Assembly: GCA_905250025.1 (NCBI GenBank)
Contig: CAJNOJ010000185.1
Coordinates: 1-64,000, forward strand
DNA length: 64,000 nucleotides
Direction of reading: 5' to 3'
From: Adineta ricciae
Taxonomy: Eukaryota; Rotifera; Eurotatoria; Adinetida; Adinetidae
Shown here: one piece after another, positions 53,353 through 64,000 of the stretch
How the letters are laid out: every line of letters starts with the position of its first letter
How positions within the stretch are numbered: position 1 is the stretch's first letter
Program-made: the position numbers and the translations under genes
The notes under the pieces: generated by a model
What the model saw: the letters and a program-made list of their open reading frames with translations, nothing else
What the model was told of the DNA's origin: nothing
Database searches by the model: none

Positions 53353-55030
53353 AAAGAACTTTTCAGAATTTTGAAATGAAATTTTTGGTATGTTTTAATT
53401 GAACTTTGATCTTCTTTTTCAACATTCTTAAATTAAGAAAAAATTCTCGAACGATATTGTTTACATGAACCAAGGGATTAGTGTCGCTGATAGCTTAATT
53501 CAATGAATTGTGTTTGAATATGTATTGACACACAAACATAAATGAAATTCAATCTACGAAAGGCATACCAAAATGATTAAGCTCTTTGTGCCCTTATGGA
53601 TCATGAGAGTATTACAATAGTATCTTAATGCAGTCAGAAAATCTTTAATAAAAGAAACAAATTCTTGTTCTGTTCACTATTCGTTTTTGTGAAAGAAAGG
53701 ATTATAGCGTCATAAGTACAGTCATTAATATTCAAAAAGTTTGTTTGTTTATGTTAGTGAATCAGTTTCTAACATTCGATAAAACAACGAATTCTTGACA
53801 ACAGTGATAGGCAATCACTGTCCAGAGGATTTTCGAGGTCGGCGAACTCGAACCTTACGTAAGGTATAACTAATTATTACTTGTTAATAAACTACCTATA
53901 ACCTATGAATAAATTATTAATACATAGAGTAAGGGTTGACCGCACGGTGGTAGTGATCAACGAATTCCAATCTGCCGTTAGTTTTCTCCTATTCACCGAA
54001 TTTTGGCTCGTTTCTTCTTCTTTCCAAAAGAGATATTTTTCTGTATCTTTGCTGAAATCTTTTGCAGAAAGCAGAAGTTTGAACATTATTCCTAGATATG
54101 GCGTGCATGAATGATAGTAGATTAGGAGTTTACACAAAAAGATTCAGTATATCTTTCATTATGACGCAGTTGTAATTCCAGGAATTAGAAGATGTGGTAT
54201 GGAATTAATGTCATCATTGCATTGTTAGCTGTGCGACACGCCAGCTCTTTCGATTGGATTTCAGCGAAAATATGTTACATAAGGCATTTCCGGCAGTAGA
54301 ATCTCATCTTATTAGCTACGGAGACATCAACTATACAAATAGTATTTCAAATATGAGACACTATGATAGGTGCTCTTTTCACGACAAATTATAAAATAAA
54401 ACTTTTTATCTAGTTTCTTTGCTAATCAAATGAATGGAAGATCACTGCTTCGGAACTGACAATTAAAGGAAACATGGTTATTCACTTTGAAGTATACGTT
54501 TGGGACAATCTTATCAAACATGAAAGATTTTAAAAAGGGATCTGATGAAGATTCTTTAATGAAAATATTGGACACAATATCACTCTCCTGAAAGTAGAGA
54601 AAAGAATCAATTGTCAGTGGATAAAACACAGGCGTACTATCAATGCCTTGTAGGTTGTCGATTATATATCGTTCTTTTGTGAGCAACTTAGTAGTGTCCA
54701 TAAAAACTTTCATGTGCGTAATGTGAAAATAGAAAAACAGATTTTAAAGGTCAATCACTAGCAGTGAGTGGTCAAAGATCGACTAGTTATTAAGCGATGC
54801 AACTTTTAGCAAATATAACTAGTACTCGAAAATTTCTCACTAACAAAAGGCTAGTTGGTTCGATCCATCAAAAACAAACAATATTTATCTTTTATTAACT
54901 CTAGTACATTACACAATGCCGTGATTCAGCTGCGAATCATTATCAGTTGTAGTGCTTTATTTATATTTCAAAGTATTTGAATGTGTTCAACCCTCGGAGA
55001 AGTCTTTCAGGGAAGGATCGACGTTATTTG
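53353..55030. other. Spacer with a degraded repeat copy
   Basis: Apart from the repeat remnant at about 53690-53975, no gene is supported; minus-strand ORFs near 54426-54713 lack motifs. Confidence 0.4.
53690..53975. mobile_element. Diverged copy C of the dispersed repeat element
   Basis: Shares GAAAGAAAGGATTATAGC with 62823, then, in the same order, a GGCGAACTCGAA..G block, GAGTAAGGGTTGACCG and a terminal GTTAGTTTTCTC. These match the 62.8-63.1 kb element and, inverted, the 10.7 kb array. Confidence 0.5.
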
Positions 55031-56191
55031 TTATGAGTTATTTTTTATTTGAAAGAGAGCAATAATAGGAAAATGGTCGGACGAATAATTTCGAGAACGA
55101 ATATCTCCTACAGCTATGAATTTCGGTTGTAAATGAAAGCTTCCATCCGTTGCATGTTGATACAAAATCCAATCAACATGAATTCGATGTGAACGCCAAA
55201 GTGAAATCATATCTGATAAACATATGTTTCGACGAACCTTCCAAATTTGTTTTACAATATCGATAATAACTGATTTTCTCAAGGATGTTTCGTAAAGTAA
55301 ATCAACACCTAAGCCACGAAAGGTGTATAATATGATTTGAATGAGTTGAAATCCATACGTGTTCACTATTGATCCAAGCCAACCGTGAAAAGATGAAGAA
55401 AATGAATTAGATATGCATGTTGATGGAGATGTTTGACAAGTTGTCCATGTATCATATAAAAACTGAGACGATGTTAGAATTTGATGTGTCGTTTGTTTTG
55501 GAATAGTATTAAAATCTCCACATAGAAAAACGAGATCTTTCGGATATTTTTCTTGCCATTGTTTTATCGTCGATCGAATTACCTTTGCTTGTTCCTGACG
55601 CGCTTGTTCATTTCTCACATCCAAATGAGTATTGAACACAAGAATTTGAGGAGAATTTTCAATATTTTTCAATTTAAATCGTGCGATGTTCAATGTTCGC
55701 ACACCGTGACTATTCCAATCTTTACTTCCAACTGTTCTTGGACATTTCGATAACCAAATGTAATCTTGTTCTAATAACGTCAGTATTTGAGTATTATATA
55801 AAATAGCAACTCTAAAGTCCATTTTTGATAGAGAATCTTCACAATCATCCTCGGTATCCATAGGTTGATAACCAACATATTGATAATATTTAGGCAAATG
55901 ACAATGCCAAAGTCGTATCTGATCAGTAAATGGTTCCTGCACACTTAAGACGGATGGTTTCCACTTTTCGACAGTCTCTACTAAGCGAAAAACTCTCTTC
56001 GTAAAGTTATTATTTGGATCACGTTCGTGAATGTCATGTCGAATATTAAAGGTCATAATAGACAATAAATCTTGATTAATTGTTTGATATTTCTTTAACA
56101 TTGTCAAATCATCTTCTTCTGTGTAACGTGGAAAAGTGAATAGATAACAAATAAACAGACAAAGTAATATTACAAATAAAATCAATACCAT
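55031..56191 (-). CDS. Membrane-anchored endonuclease/exonuclease/phosphatase-fold protein
   Basis: The start at 56191 is preferred: it gives MVLILFVILLCLFICYLF as an N-terminal membrane anchor and lies eight bases after a TTTTTTTTTCAG acceptor; an upstream Met at 56257 is open but weak. The 386-residue product has all EEP-superfamily signatures in order: LSIMTFNIRHD (Asn), SVLSVQEPF (metal-binding Glu), FNTHLDVRNEQARQEQ, VFLCGDFNTIP (Asp/Asn), HVDWILY and YSSDHFPII (catalytic Asp-His). The spacing between GDFN and VDWIL is longer than usual, with a hydrophobic insertion (WLGSIVNTYGFQLIQIILY). The substrate class (phosphodiester in nucleic acid, lipid or inositol phosphate) cannot be told from this. 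Confidence 0.8.
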   Translation of the reverse strand: MVLILFVILLCLFICYLFTFPRYTEEDDLTMLKKYQTINQDLLSIMTFNIRHDIHERDPNNNFTKRVFRLVETVEKWKPSVLSVQEPFTDQIRLWHCHLPKYYQYVGYQPMDTEDDCEDSLSKMDFRVAILYNTQILTLLEQDYIWLSKCPRTVGSKDWNSHGVRTLNIARFKLKNIENSPQILVFNTHLDVRNEQARQEQAKVIRSTIKQWQEKYPKDLVFLCGDFNTIPKQTTHQILTSSQFLYDTWTTCQTSPSTCISNSFSSSFHGWLGSIVNTYGFQLIQIILYTFRGLGVDLLYETSLRKSVIIDIVKQIWKVRRNICLSDMISLWRSHRIHVDWILYQHATDGSFHLQPKFIAVGDIRSRNYSSDHFPIIALFQIKNNS

Positions 56192-56891
56192 TTTGATCAC
56201 TGAAAAAAAAACAATAATAACACATATAATTTTGTACACAAGTGTATTATATGACATAAATGATGATGCAATGTCGACTCATGTGTTGCAAATATAACTT
56301 TGACACGTGGTTTTCACACATTTTCGGTATGTGAGCTGTTGTAAAGTAACCAATAGACGAGCAACCCGATCGCTTACAGTGAAATGCAACGTTTTCTACA
56401 TCGTTTCAATCGAGATTAGCAACGCAGCAATAAAGATATGCAAACAGTAAAAGAAACGCACAATTTCAGTTCTTTATTATACAAATACATAGATCGAAAC
56501 ATGAGAATGTGAAAACACTGAAATAATTCTTATTCTTGTCTGCTTGGGTATACAGTGTCACGATTCACTTGACGATTTAAACTACTTTATAGAGCTTGTG
56601 TCAAGTTCTCAGCGATACAAAGATCGATTATATCCTACAACCTTTTGTCTCAATATTTCTCAGGCTGTCTGATGAAAAAAAGTTGTATTTCTAAAGCTTT
56701 TATATCTTCGAAGAATGATGAACTGATGACAAAATCAAAGATTTACTCAATACAAAAAAAGTTGTTGCGTAATTGTATTATGATTGTAAATGCGTTTGGT
56801 TGTTAACGAATTCATATTCCAACCAGTGATATTTCAAAGAATTAATTATCCTGTTGTACATTCATTCATATTGAACACATATTATCTAAGG
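56192..56891. other. Intergenic spacer
   Basis: No gene supported. It contains the probable 5' UTR of the EEP gene. Confidence 0.4.
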
Positions 56892-57104
56892 TTATGATGA
56901 CAAATTCGTTACTGTAGACAGTTGTGTGAAATCTCTTTCAGTTTTCTCTTGTTGCCCATGAACGTAAACATCAAAATGATGTTGATAATTGAGAGAATCT
57001 GTTGAGAAATAATTTAGAAGAGATATAATAACAAGAAGAGAAGTAAATACACCAGTTGCAACGAGATCAATAATGATTTCCGAATTCAGATCGGACAAAG
57101 ACAT
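56892..57104 (-). CDS. Small single-helix membrane protein, hypothetical
   Basis: 70 residues. A short acidic N-terminus (MSLSDLNSE) leads into one hydrophobic segment (IIIDLVATGVFTSLLVIISLL) and a polar tail. No family and no intron. Plausible because of the clean helix and proper start, but unsupported by homology. Confidence 0.35.
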   Translation of the reverse strand: MSLSDLNSEIIIDLVATGVFTSLLVIISLLNYFSTDSLNYQHHFDVYVHGQQEKTERDFTQLSTVTNLSS

Positions 57105-57355
57105 TGTATCATTTTCATTTATCTTTCTGATGAAAATTTGTTCACAATATTAAGCGCCTTTTATTTAAAAAGAAGATTATTGTAAAGAAAGTCACAAACG
57201 AATAAAATGACTTTTAGAAGACATTCGAAAATGTGATATTTGATTTATCTAATCTAAATTTTTCTTTTAAAAGTTCATAGAAAAAGAAACGAAACAAAGC
57301 ATTTTTAAAAAAGCAAAGAACATCAATGAACAGATAGAACTGAGATGAAAAGTAC

Positions 57356-58323
57356 CTAAGCGGCTGGTGCTCGATTGTGATGTTGATTATATTCTTTTTG
57401 AGCTTCTGGCATCCATGTTTGAAGTTGACCAATACGTGTGTTATGTGATGGATGATCAGAAAGAAATGCTGGTGGTGAACCTTTACCAAGTTGTTCATCC
57501 ATTCGTTGCCAAAAGGCAATCGCTTCTCGTGGATCATAACCAGCACGTGCCATATATAATAAACCAATATGATCTGCTTCCGATTCTTGTTTACGTGAAA
57601 ATGGTAATGTTGCACCATATTTTGCACCAGCACCCAATGCTCCCATTATTGTCTATTACAAGAAATTATTTTCTGTCCAAATTTGTCAAATATGTGTGTT
57701 TACTTGTCTTTGAGCTGGATCCATGTCCATCATACTTCCCTGTACACCTCCTAGTATAGTTTGAACAATTTGAGAACGGAAAAGTCTTTCAGCACTATGT
57801 CTTGAAGTTGCATGAGCCATTTCATGACCAAGAACAGTTGCCAATCCAGCTTCATTTTTAGCTATTGGGATGATGCCTGTATACACGACTATTTTACCAC
57901 CAGGTAGACAAAATGCATTTTTTTCATGTGATTGAATCACACGCACCTATTCGAAAAATAAACAAAATGTTATCAAAATAGACAAAATCCTATTTTGGAA
58001 TCAATTCTTACTTCCCAATTGTACTGTACAACTGCTTTTTCAGCAGCTGCTCGTGCAAGTCGATTTGTTACACGCTTAACTAACTCGACATCTGGTCCAC
58101 TTTGAATAATTTTTCCTGCTTCATCTCGTTTTACTTGAGCATACGCTTCTAAACCTAATCGTTGTTCTTGTTCAGGACTCAATGCAACACGAGCAACTCG
58201 ACCTGTTTCAGGATTCGTAACTTTGCTTGCTGTATACAATTTAAATAAAACAAAACCAAGAGCAAGTAGTATCGGAGCCAATGCCAAGGGAAAAGCATGT
58301 TTACGTTCGAGTTTAACAGGCAT
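57356..58323 (-). CDS. M48-family zinc metallopeptidase (LoiP/OMA1 type)
   Basis: Exons 58323-58012, 57946-57704 and 57652-57356 (all phase 0; 852 nt, 283 residues). An N-terminal membrane anchor (FPLALAPILLALGFVLF) is followed by a linker (LSPEQEQRLGLEAYAQV) and the catalytic domain. HEMAHATSRHSAERL carries the HExxH zinc site; the third ligand Glu is in KQESEADHIGLLYMARAGYDP; and FCLPGGKIVVYTGIIP precedes it as usual. The C-terminus has SDHPSHNTRIGQLQTWM, the standard last motif. In mitochondria (OMA1) or the bacterial envelope (LoiP, BepA) such enzymes do quality control of membrane proteins. The phrasing of the linker and active site is strikingly bacterial, yet the gene has two normal introns, so it is host-resident. 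Confidence 0.85.
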
Positions 58324-59557
58324 TTCTTAAGTTGAATTATTTTTCTTAAATGGAAATAAAATCAAAAAGATAATATTTGACTTTTAGCAGTATAAATAAA
58401 TTAGATCAAGTCACGTTTTCAGTGAAAATATTGATGTTTTATTTGCGACTGTCAATAACGTTTCCTGTTCGATTCGATCAGGAAATACAAATAAACACAA
58501 ATAGATAGATAAGAGAGAAAAATGAACATTGGTCAACTGATTTCATGTTATACAAATTCATTGATCAACAGAGGCCACTAATACACACTCTTAGAAATAG
58601 TTAGTTGTATTTCTTATTCTCTGTGCCAAGAGATGCCATCACGCTATTTGATTCTTTTGTTTTACATCAATAAGAAAATAAAGTTGCTGCAAAAAATATT
58701 ATACTAATACGTGGATATCATGTTCACTTTCTGTTAAGGCAAGAGAAAAGGCATGTTTCGACACGAAGTTTTCTAAGACAAACGATCATTTTAGCGTCGT
58801 ATCCTTCAAATTCGTCGTGTATCTATGAATATTTCATCCAAATAACAGCAAAAATATGATAAGTTTCTTTTATGAACAAAAAAATGAGAGAATAATCCGA
58901 GTTGAAATATTCAATTAGCGTCCATAGATATAATTCGAATTACATTTATTTCTCTGGCATTGATTTTTCTAATTATATAGTTTAGCTTTTATCTTTGTCT
59001 CTAATTTAAATTGACGTATTGATAGCGAACGTTCATATCATCAAGAGAAGTGCAACGTCTAATTATACTGTCAATACACAACGAACATTTCTTTCGAATG
59101 TGAATATGATATCCGTTCCGATAAAGATATTCTGGAAATCATTTCCTAGTGGAAAGATAACGCGATAATCTAATCTGTTTGCTATACACTCAACAGATGC
59201 TTTTTCTGGGTTTCACTATGCATTTCTAAATTCAAATTATGCTTTGTTTCTATAATGAGTTACATCAATACATTTGTTGATGTATTTTTCTTAGAGATGA
59301 AATTAGGGAGATATTTTTGTTTCTTCTTCTATCCCGTATGAAAAGAAAGAAAGAAAGGGCATGACCTCATCTTCGAAAAATCAGTCGTCAACGAACTAAG
59401 AAGTATGCTTCGTGATGAAAATTCGAAAAGAGAAAAGTTCGTTCGTTGACCGTTGTATAATGTCGATTAAGATTGGACAGAAAGTGAAGCGAAAGGAAAA
59501 TCATTGTTCTAGAATTCACTCTCCTTAGTTCTCTCTCCCTTTGTTTCCGTTTGTTCG
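58324..59557. other. Intergenic spacer, 1.2 kb
   Basis: No gene supported; it separates the divergent M48 and claudin-like genes. Confidence 0.45.
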
Positions 59558-59566
59558 TATATAAAT
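59558..59566 (+). promoter_or_regulatory. Putative TATA box of the claudin-like gene
   Basis: TATATAAAT, 72-80 bp before the ATG at 59638, in an otherwise pyrimidine-rich stretch. Confidence 0.5.
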
Positions 59567-59637
59567 GGAGGTGAATCGGTCATAAGTAGAGAGCATTCAT
59601 TTCATCAATTGTTTTCGAACCAGAAAGTACAATCATC

Positions 59638-60267
59638 ATGACTTTGGATCCATTTTTTCGTCGTATGACCATGATTGCCGGCGTATTCGCATTTATGGGT
59701 GTTGTTCTTGGTGTTGTAGCATTAGCTACTAATTACTGGACAATGGAATATGAATTTCAACCAGGTATGCCAATGATGATGAACAACCAAAATACCACAA
59801 TGCGCTGGAATGTAAGTCGTGTCATTATGTAAATTTGAAGACTTATCTTTACTGAATTGGAATTTTAGGGTTTATTTTATCGATGTATGTCAGGTGAAAA
59901 TCAATGTATGACAATGTTCTGGCGTACAACTTTTATCTTATGTCTATTGGGAATGATATTTATGTTTGTTGGTGGAATCTTCTCAGTATGGGAAATGTTC
60001 CAAACAAGTGACCGACGATTCTTTATTCCAATGTTATATTTCGTTGCTGTAGTTGTGATGACAGCTGGTCTTTTTGATTACGGTTCATATCAACGTATGA
60101 ATTATCATTCATCACGTTGCATGGTTGCGGCTGTTGTCTTCGGTTATGCGGCTTTACCTATGTCAGCTTTTATTGCCGGTCGATATTCTGCTTATGATCG
60201 ATATGTTAACAATGGTCATGTTAACAATGGACAAAAGTATGTTCCTGCTGCAACAAATGGAAATTAA
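59638..60267 (+). CDS. Claudin/PMP22-like tetraspan membrane protein
   Basis: Exons 59638-59811 and 59869-60267 (phase 0; 190 residues). Four helices are visible: MIAGVFAFMGVVLGVVALAT; FILCLLGMIFMFVGGIF; FIPMLYFVAVVVMTAGLF; and MVAAVVFGYAALPMSAFIAG. The first extracellular loop has NYW, then W-N-GLF-x2-C-(8)-C (RWN|GLFYRCMSGENQC), the W-GLW-C-C claudin signature with F for W. It ends in an Asn/Gly-rich tail without a PDZ ligand. A role in cell contacts or membrane organisation is inferred from the family. Confidence 0.75.
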
Positions 60268-60927
60268 ATCAAAGCTTATGAATGACTTGTCATCTTTTTT
60301 TTGTTAATGTAGTTCTTGCCTTGTTTTGTGTAAAATGTTTTTTTGGAAAAAAAATCTCATTATGAATGAAATGTGAATTAGAGTTCTATCAAATTTATTC
60401 AATAAACACCTTTATAACATCATACACATTTTCGTTTGTGATCTTGTGAACAAGTTGTCCTCAGGGAAGTTAAAGGGATACAGGTCAGTAACTTGATTTC
60501 ACAATGGTTTTAACGACAATGCCTTACAAATAAAATGAAAGTAAATAAAGTTATCAAAAGAGAACATATAATTATGAATATATGCATCGTCTCAGTGACT
60601 ATAATCAGTGGACAATCTTTACAAACGACGACAACCAAAGACGAACTGCTTAATATGAATAAACTTAGTATACATTGCAATGTTTTTTTGTCGGGATTGG
60701 CCTGTGTATTTGTACTACTCCTAAAAACGATTGTGTTCGGTTTAGAATTGAATGCTCTCTCAAGTGATGTAGGCTTGGAAGGGAAGAGGGGAAGGATTAC
60801 TGTGAGAAACAAAATTCGCCTCGCCCTCAGACCCAACTTTAATTTGACCTCTATATCTTTCTCAGAAATTTCTCTTTAATCAATGAATATAGAAAACCCC
60901 AGATTTTGTAAATAAAAAAAAACAGAT
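60268..60927. other. Short spacer between convergent genes
   Basis: AATAAA near 60401 would serve the claudin-like gene. The open frame at 60535-60879 and its antisense have no motif and were not called. Confidence 0.4.
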
Positions 60928-62410
60928 TTATTTCTTTGTTTCTTTTTTAAAAAATGATGAATAAAGTTCTTTTTCATCGACTCGATGTTCTTTAATTTTC
61001 CGATGACATTCATCAATTAATTGTTTCGCTTGAACATTTGATGGATTAATCTCTAAAACGGTTTCAAAATCTTTAACAGCCTGTTCATAATTTCTTGTTG
61101 CCAATCGACATTGTCCAAGACGAAAATGCGATTTTTCATGTCGTTTATCATGTGCCAATGCAGTTTCACACGATCTTCTACATTCAGCATAGTTTCCCAG
61201 TTTCAAATAACATAAAGCTAAATTTGATTGTGATGCAAATTTCAATTCCCACGATTTTTGTCGATCACTTTCACTGACTAATGTTGCATTTAAAAGATAA
61301 TGAAATACTGTTCTATATCTTTTCGCTGCAAGATCATAATAACCAGCCTGAAAAGAGAGATCTTCATCGAAAAGAGATCGTTTAGATTGTTTTACTTTAA
61401 CAAATTCATCTGCACGCGCTTTTAAAATCTCTGATTGTTGAAGTTTTTGATCGTCGCTTAATTGTCGTTCTTCCTTTGCCTAAAAAAGAGAAAATGTTTG
61501 CTTTCGAAGTGACCAAAGCATCGTACTCGTTCTAATTTGATTAAGATAACGTCATATTGAATTGTTTCATTTGATGAAAGATTAAATATCCTTTTTAAAT
61601 CTTCAATTGCTTGATTTTTCAAATAAATTCGATCATGTTCATTTTTAGTCATACGAAATATCGTTCGTTCAATTCTAAATTATCAACAAGTAGAAGAATA
61701 ATTTGAATAAGAAGAAATTTCTACCCTGATGGAATCTTTTCAACAATTCCTGCACCCATAATAAACGTCACTGTTCGTTCATCAAATATCTCATCATTTT
61801 GACTTCCTTTCAGATTAACTTCAACAATTGAATCTTCATTTGCTGGTTCATAACCTTCACCTCTTTTAATTATTCGTCGAAGAATACTTTCATCTCTTTC
61901 TTCACTTATATCTTTTCCTTTAAAAGAGAAAATTGAAGAAAACTTTTCATTAGATTTTCACTTAACCTTTTGAACTAATCAATTCAATTTCAAAAATCAC
62001 ATCTGCTGCTGAATCAACTTTTCCAGGTAAACCTTTCAAACCATACGCATATTTGGGTTTCGAAAAGAATTTTGAAATTTCTCCACATAACATTGTTTCA
62101 ACAGCGATATCAAATGCTTTGATCACTTCACCTCTTCCTAAATTGAAACTAAGAGGCGAATTCTCTTCTCGAGTATCTTTGAAAATTGTTCCATCAAGAA
62201 GACTTCCAACATAATGAATGGTTACTTGATCATCAAACCAAGATTTTTCACCATTCGGATTTTCTTTCACAATTTGTTTGTATAAACCTATTGAATAGAA
62301 AACAAAATCACTCGTTTTTAATAAGAAAAAAAGTGAATATTACATCCATCTTTTGTTGGAGTTATGTCTTCACCATCGAATGGAATGTTTCGTTTCTTTT
62401 TTGAAGGCAT
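60928..62410 (-). CDS. FKBP4: FKBP52-like immunophilin (PPIase plus TPR co-chaperone)
   Basis: Exons 62410-62344, 62287-61967, 61917-61725, 61674-61527 and 61479-60928 total 1281 nt, 426 residues. The first FKBP domain has DDQVTIHYVGSLLDGTIF, FNLGRGEVIKAFDIAVETM and the KYAYG loop, close to the FKBP4/5 pattern. A second, diverged FKBP domain covers residues ~130-240. The C-terminal exon has three TPR motifs (AAKRYRTVFHYL; ASQSNLALCYLKLGNYAECRR; KSHFRLGQCRLATRNYEQAV) that in the family hold the Hsp90 C-terminus. Length is slightly under the human protein. The final Lys-rich tail lacks an obvious calmodulin site. The gene is single-copy here. Confidence 0.9.
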
Positions 62411-62819
62411 TTTCGACGAGGACAATATCGATTACTGTTAGATTTATTCTATTTTGTTATTCGTCACACATCAATGAACATTTTCATGGTAGATCGATGA
62501 TCATTAACCAATCATTTCGACTATGCAATTTTCTGTACAATACTTTTTGTATTCGATGTATCTCTCGAGTTATTGAGAAAAAGGAAAAGAAAAAAAAGGT
62601 GACATAGAGTTGTTTATTGTCGTTTATACAATATTTTGAATAGCAAAAGAGAATTGAACGTTGTTTATGAGATTATATTTATGAAAGTGATTTTTAATCG
62701 TGAATTTAGTAGTCAGAGATGAAAAAATTGAGAACTCGATAATCTAGACAATATTCGTAATCGCAAAATCTTTCCTGTGTTTCATCAATCTTGAAAAATG
62801 ATCAGATTATTGTTCCCCT
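62411..62819. other. Spacer upstream of the immunophilin gene
   Basis: No ORF of note; leads into the repeat element. Confidence 0.4.
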
Positions 62820-63530
62820 TTCTGAAAGAAAGGATTATAGCTGCGTTAAAAATCGGAAAAGTTAGTTGTCCAAGTCAATCAGAAATGAGGATTGCTTAAA
62901 TCATCGAAATTTACCCTTATGAACTAGGGATTGACTAGTAGATAGGTAATAGATGACGGAGAACTCGAATCCGGGATTAGTTTTTAAGATTTCAATTAGT
63001 TAATTAGCTAAATAGGGAATGAAAAGTTTTTTTAGTGGTCGAGTAAGGATCGACCGGAGGGTAATCGGGGTGGAAGATATCGAATCTGATATTCGTTTCT
63101 CAGTAGAAAAATCTGTTCTGTTTTGTTAGACAAGGGACGAATTTTTGGTAAGAATTTTTTTTAGACGATAGTATTTGAAGGAGCAATATGTAGAATAAAA
63201 CGAAATAGCTGATTAACGTCCGATTGTTGAATATGAATATTCAACAGCATATTGATAAAATTACAATTATATAAATAGTTATATTACACAAACATCATCT
63301 GATGCCAACCACTCAAAGTAATACTCCCCTGACAAATGTTGTTTTGGGCAGTCACAGGTGGCACAAAGATGGTGATTTTAAGCCGAATGAAAGTTGGACA
63401 TGTAACGGCTAGCCGCGAGTGGCCGACCGACCAGATGTCGATTTAAAGAGTAACATTTTAAACAACAAGTTTTAGCGATTTTCGTATAGTTGTAAGATTT
63501 CTTAGACAGAACTTAATCATCGATTCGCAA
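62820..63530. mobile_element. Dispersed repeat element, copy B (inverted relative to copy A)
   Basis: Colinear in reverse complement with 10300-11030: GAGTAAGGATCGACCGGAGG, TTAGTTAATTAGCTAAATAG, the CATCATCTGATGCCAACCA block and AACGGCTAGCCGCGAGTGG occur in inverted order. Only one 121-bp-type unit is present. A further AACGGCTAGCCGTGAGTGGC copy at 63713-63733 suggests nested or tandem ends. No protein. Confidence 0.65.
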
Positions 63531-64000
63531 GAATATATCCGGTAACCTTTTAAATTGCCTGGAGGTGAAGAGACGAACAGAACCTTTTGCAGAGAGCGAT
63601 ATATCTATGTAAAGTTCCTAGGTTTTCGAATATGGATTAATTTTCCAGAGCGGACTTCTTTTCAGATAACATCTTCATCTGAATAAAGTGAAAATAGGAA
63701 AATACATGGAAACGGCTAGCCGTGAGTGGCCGAACGGAGACAGGCCGACGAACGACTAGACGTTTGTTCGAGTGGCTTAGAAGGGATCAAATAAGTGTAA
63801 GTAAATTTATTGTTGATGGTAAATAGTGGCAAGAGAGTCGATTAATAAATGTTTAGAAACAGTGTTCCATTTGCTTACATCTTTGGACAAATGGATTGAA
63901 ATTAGTTTGACATGAATAAAGTAAAAAAGGATTAAAAGAAAAGAATGTGTATAAAAGTGGCTTTAATTCGAAGCGAATTAGAGTGAAATTTATGTTGGAG
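63531..64000. other. Repeat-derived flank to window end
   Basis: Contains the second GGCTAGCCG...TGGCCGA block (63713-63745) and no coding frame; probably more of the same element family. Confidence 0.4.

Noticed and set aside
57214..57759. Overlapping ORFs on both strands over the M48 exons
   Set aside because: The spliced minus-strand frame carries HExxH and all family motifs; the others are shadows.
60535..60879. 114-residue ORF and its antisense between the claudin-like and immunophilin genes
   Set aside because: No motif or splice context, and the spacer lies between two convergent genes where 3' UTRs are expected.
1..64000. Bacterial contamination as the source of the bacterial-looking genes
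   Set aside because: The M48 and bicupin genes contain short GT-AG introns and share composition with neighbouring animal genes, so they are resident; phytochelatin synthase is intronless but flanked by intron-bearing genes.

Overview
This is a eukaryotic, animal window: AT-rich, with spliced protein-coding genes on both strands, and almost all introns I can place are 44-70 nt GT-AG introns. Tandem paralogue families, rhodopsin-like GPCRs, an NHL-propeller membrane protein, several genes whose closest known relatives are bacterial, fungal or plant enzymes, and much degraded mobile DNA together suggest a rotifer, most likely a bdelloid. That placement is inferred from gene content and architecture, not from a marker gene.

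Layout. 0-6 kb: two related genes for Ala/Pro/Thr/Lys-rich, modular proteins. One carries near-identical 171-178-residue repeats; the other has tandemly duplicated exon-intron units and ends in a related globular domain. 6.4-10.2 kb: a GPCR, a convergent TM2-domain gene, and a multi-exon zinc-finger/RING gene cut off at a single-N contig join. 10.2-18.9 kb: a patchwork of repeat elements, a partial segmental duplication of the GPCR/TM2 3' ends, a decayed non-LTR retrotransposon, an F-box gene and gene fragments. Four of the five single-N joins in the window lie here, and one is flanked by an exact 178-bp overlap that looks like a false duplication. 19.7-27.8 kb: a five-exon coiled-coil gene, an NHL-repeat type II membrane protein and a frameshifted membrane protein, separated by long AT-rich spacers.

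28.5-35.7 kb: a head-to-tail array of three paralogues of a cysteine-rich, secreted, probably GPI-anchored protein. Copies 1 and 2 both spell exactly 662 residues; copy 3 is broken by a 104-bp deletion. A 100-N gap follows. 37.5-43.1 kb: a second GPCR with a 2-bp slip in a TA tract, a phytochelatin synthase with its catalytic triad intact, a small secreted protein, and a secreted bicupin of the oxalate-decarboxylase type. 43.6-47.8 kb: a secreted Cys-rich peptide, its decayed duplicate, and a PDZ protein. 51.1-53.4 kb: a Deg9-type HtrA protease. 55-62.4 kb: an endonuclease/exonuclease/phosphatase-fold membrane protein, an M48 metallopeptidase with a bacterial look, a claudin-like tetraspan protein and an FKBP52-like immunophilin. 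The window ends in an inverted copy of the repeat element seen at 10.3 kb.

No pathway is encoded as a unit. Phytochelatin synthase (metal and thiol chemistry), the bicupin (organic acid chemistry), two proteases and an immunophilin would fit a stress-tolerant animal that acquires foreign genes, but that is inference. Exon boundaries were assigned by eye from GT-AG consensus, phase and continuity of protein similarity; where I give full exon sets, the summed lengths were checked to be multiples of three.
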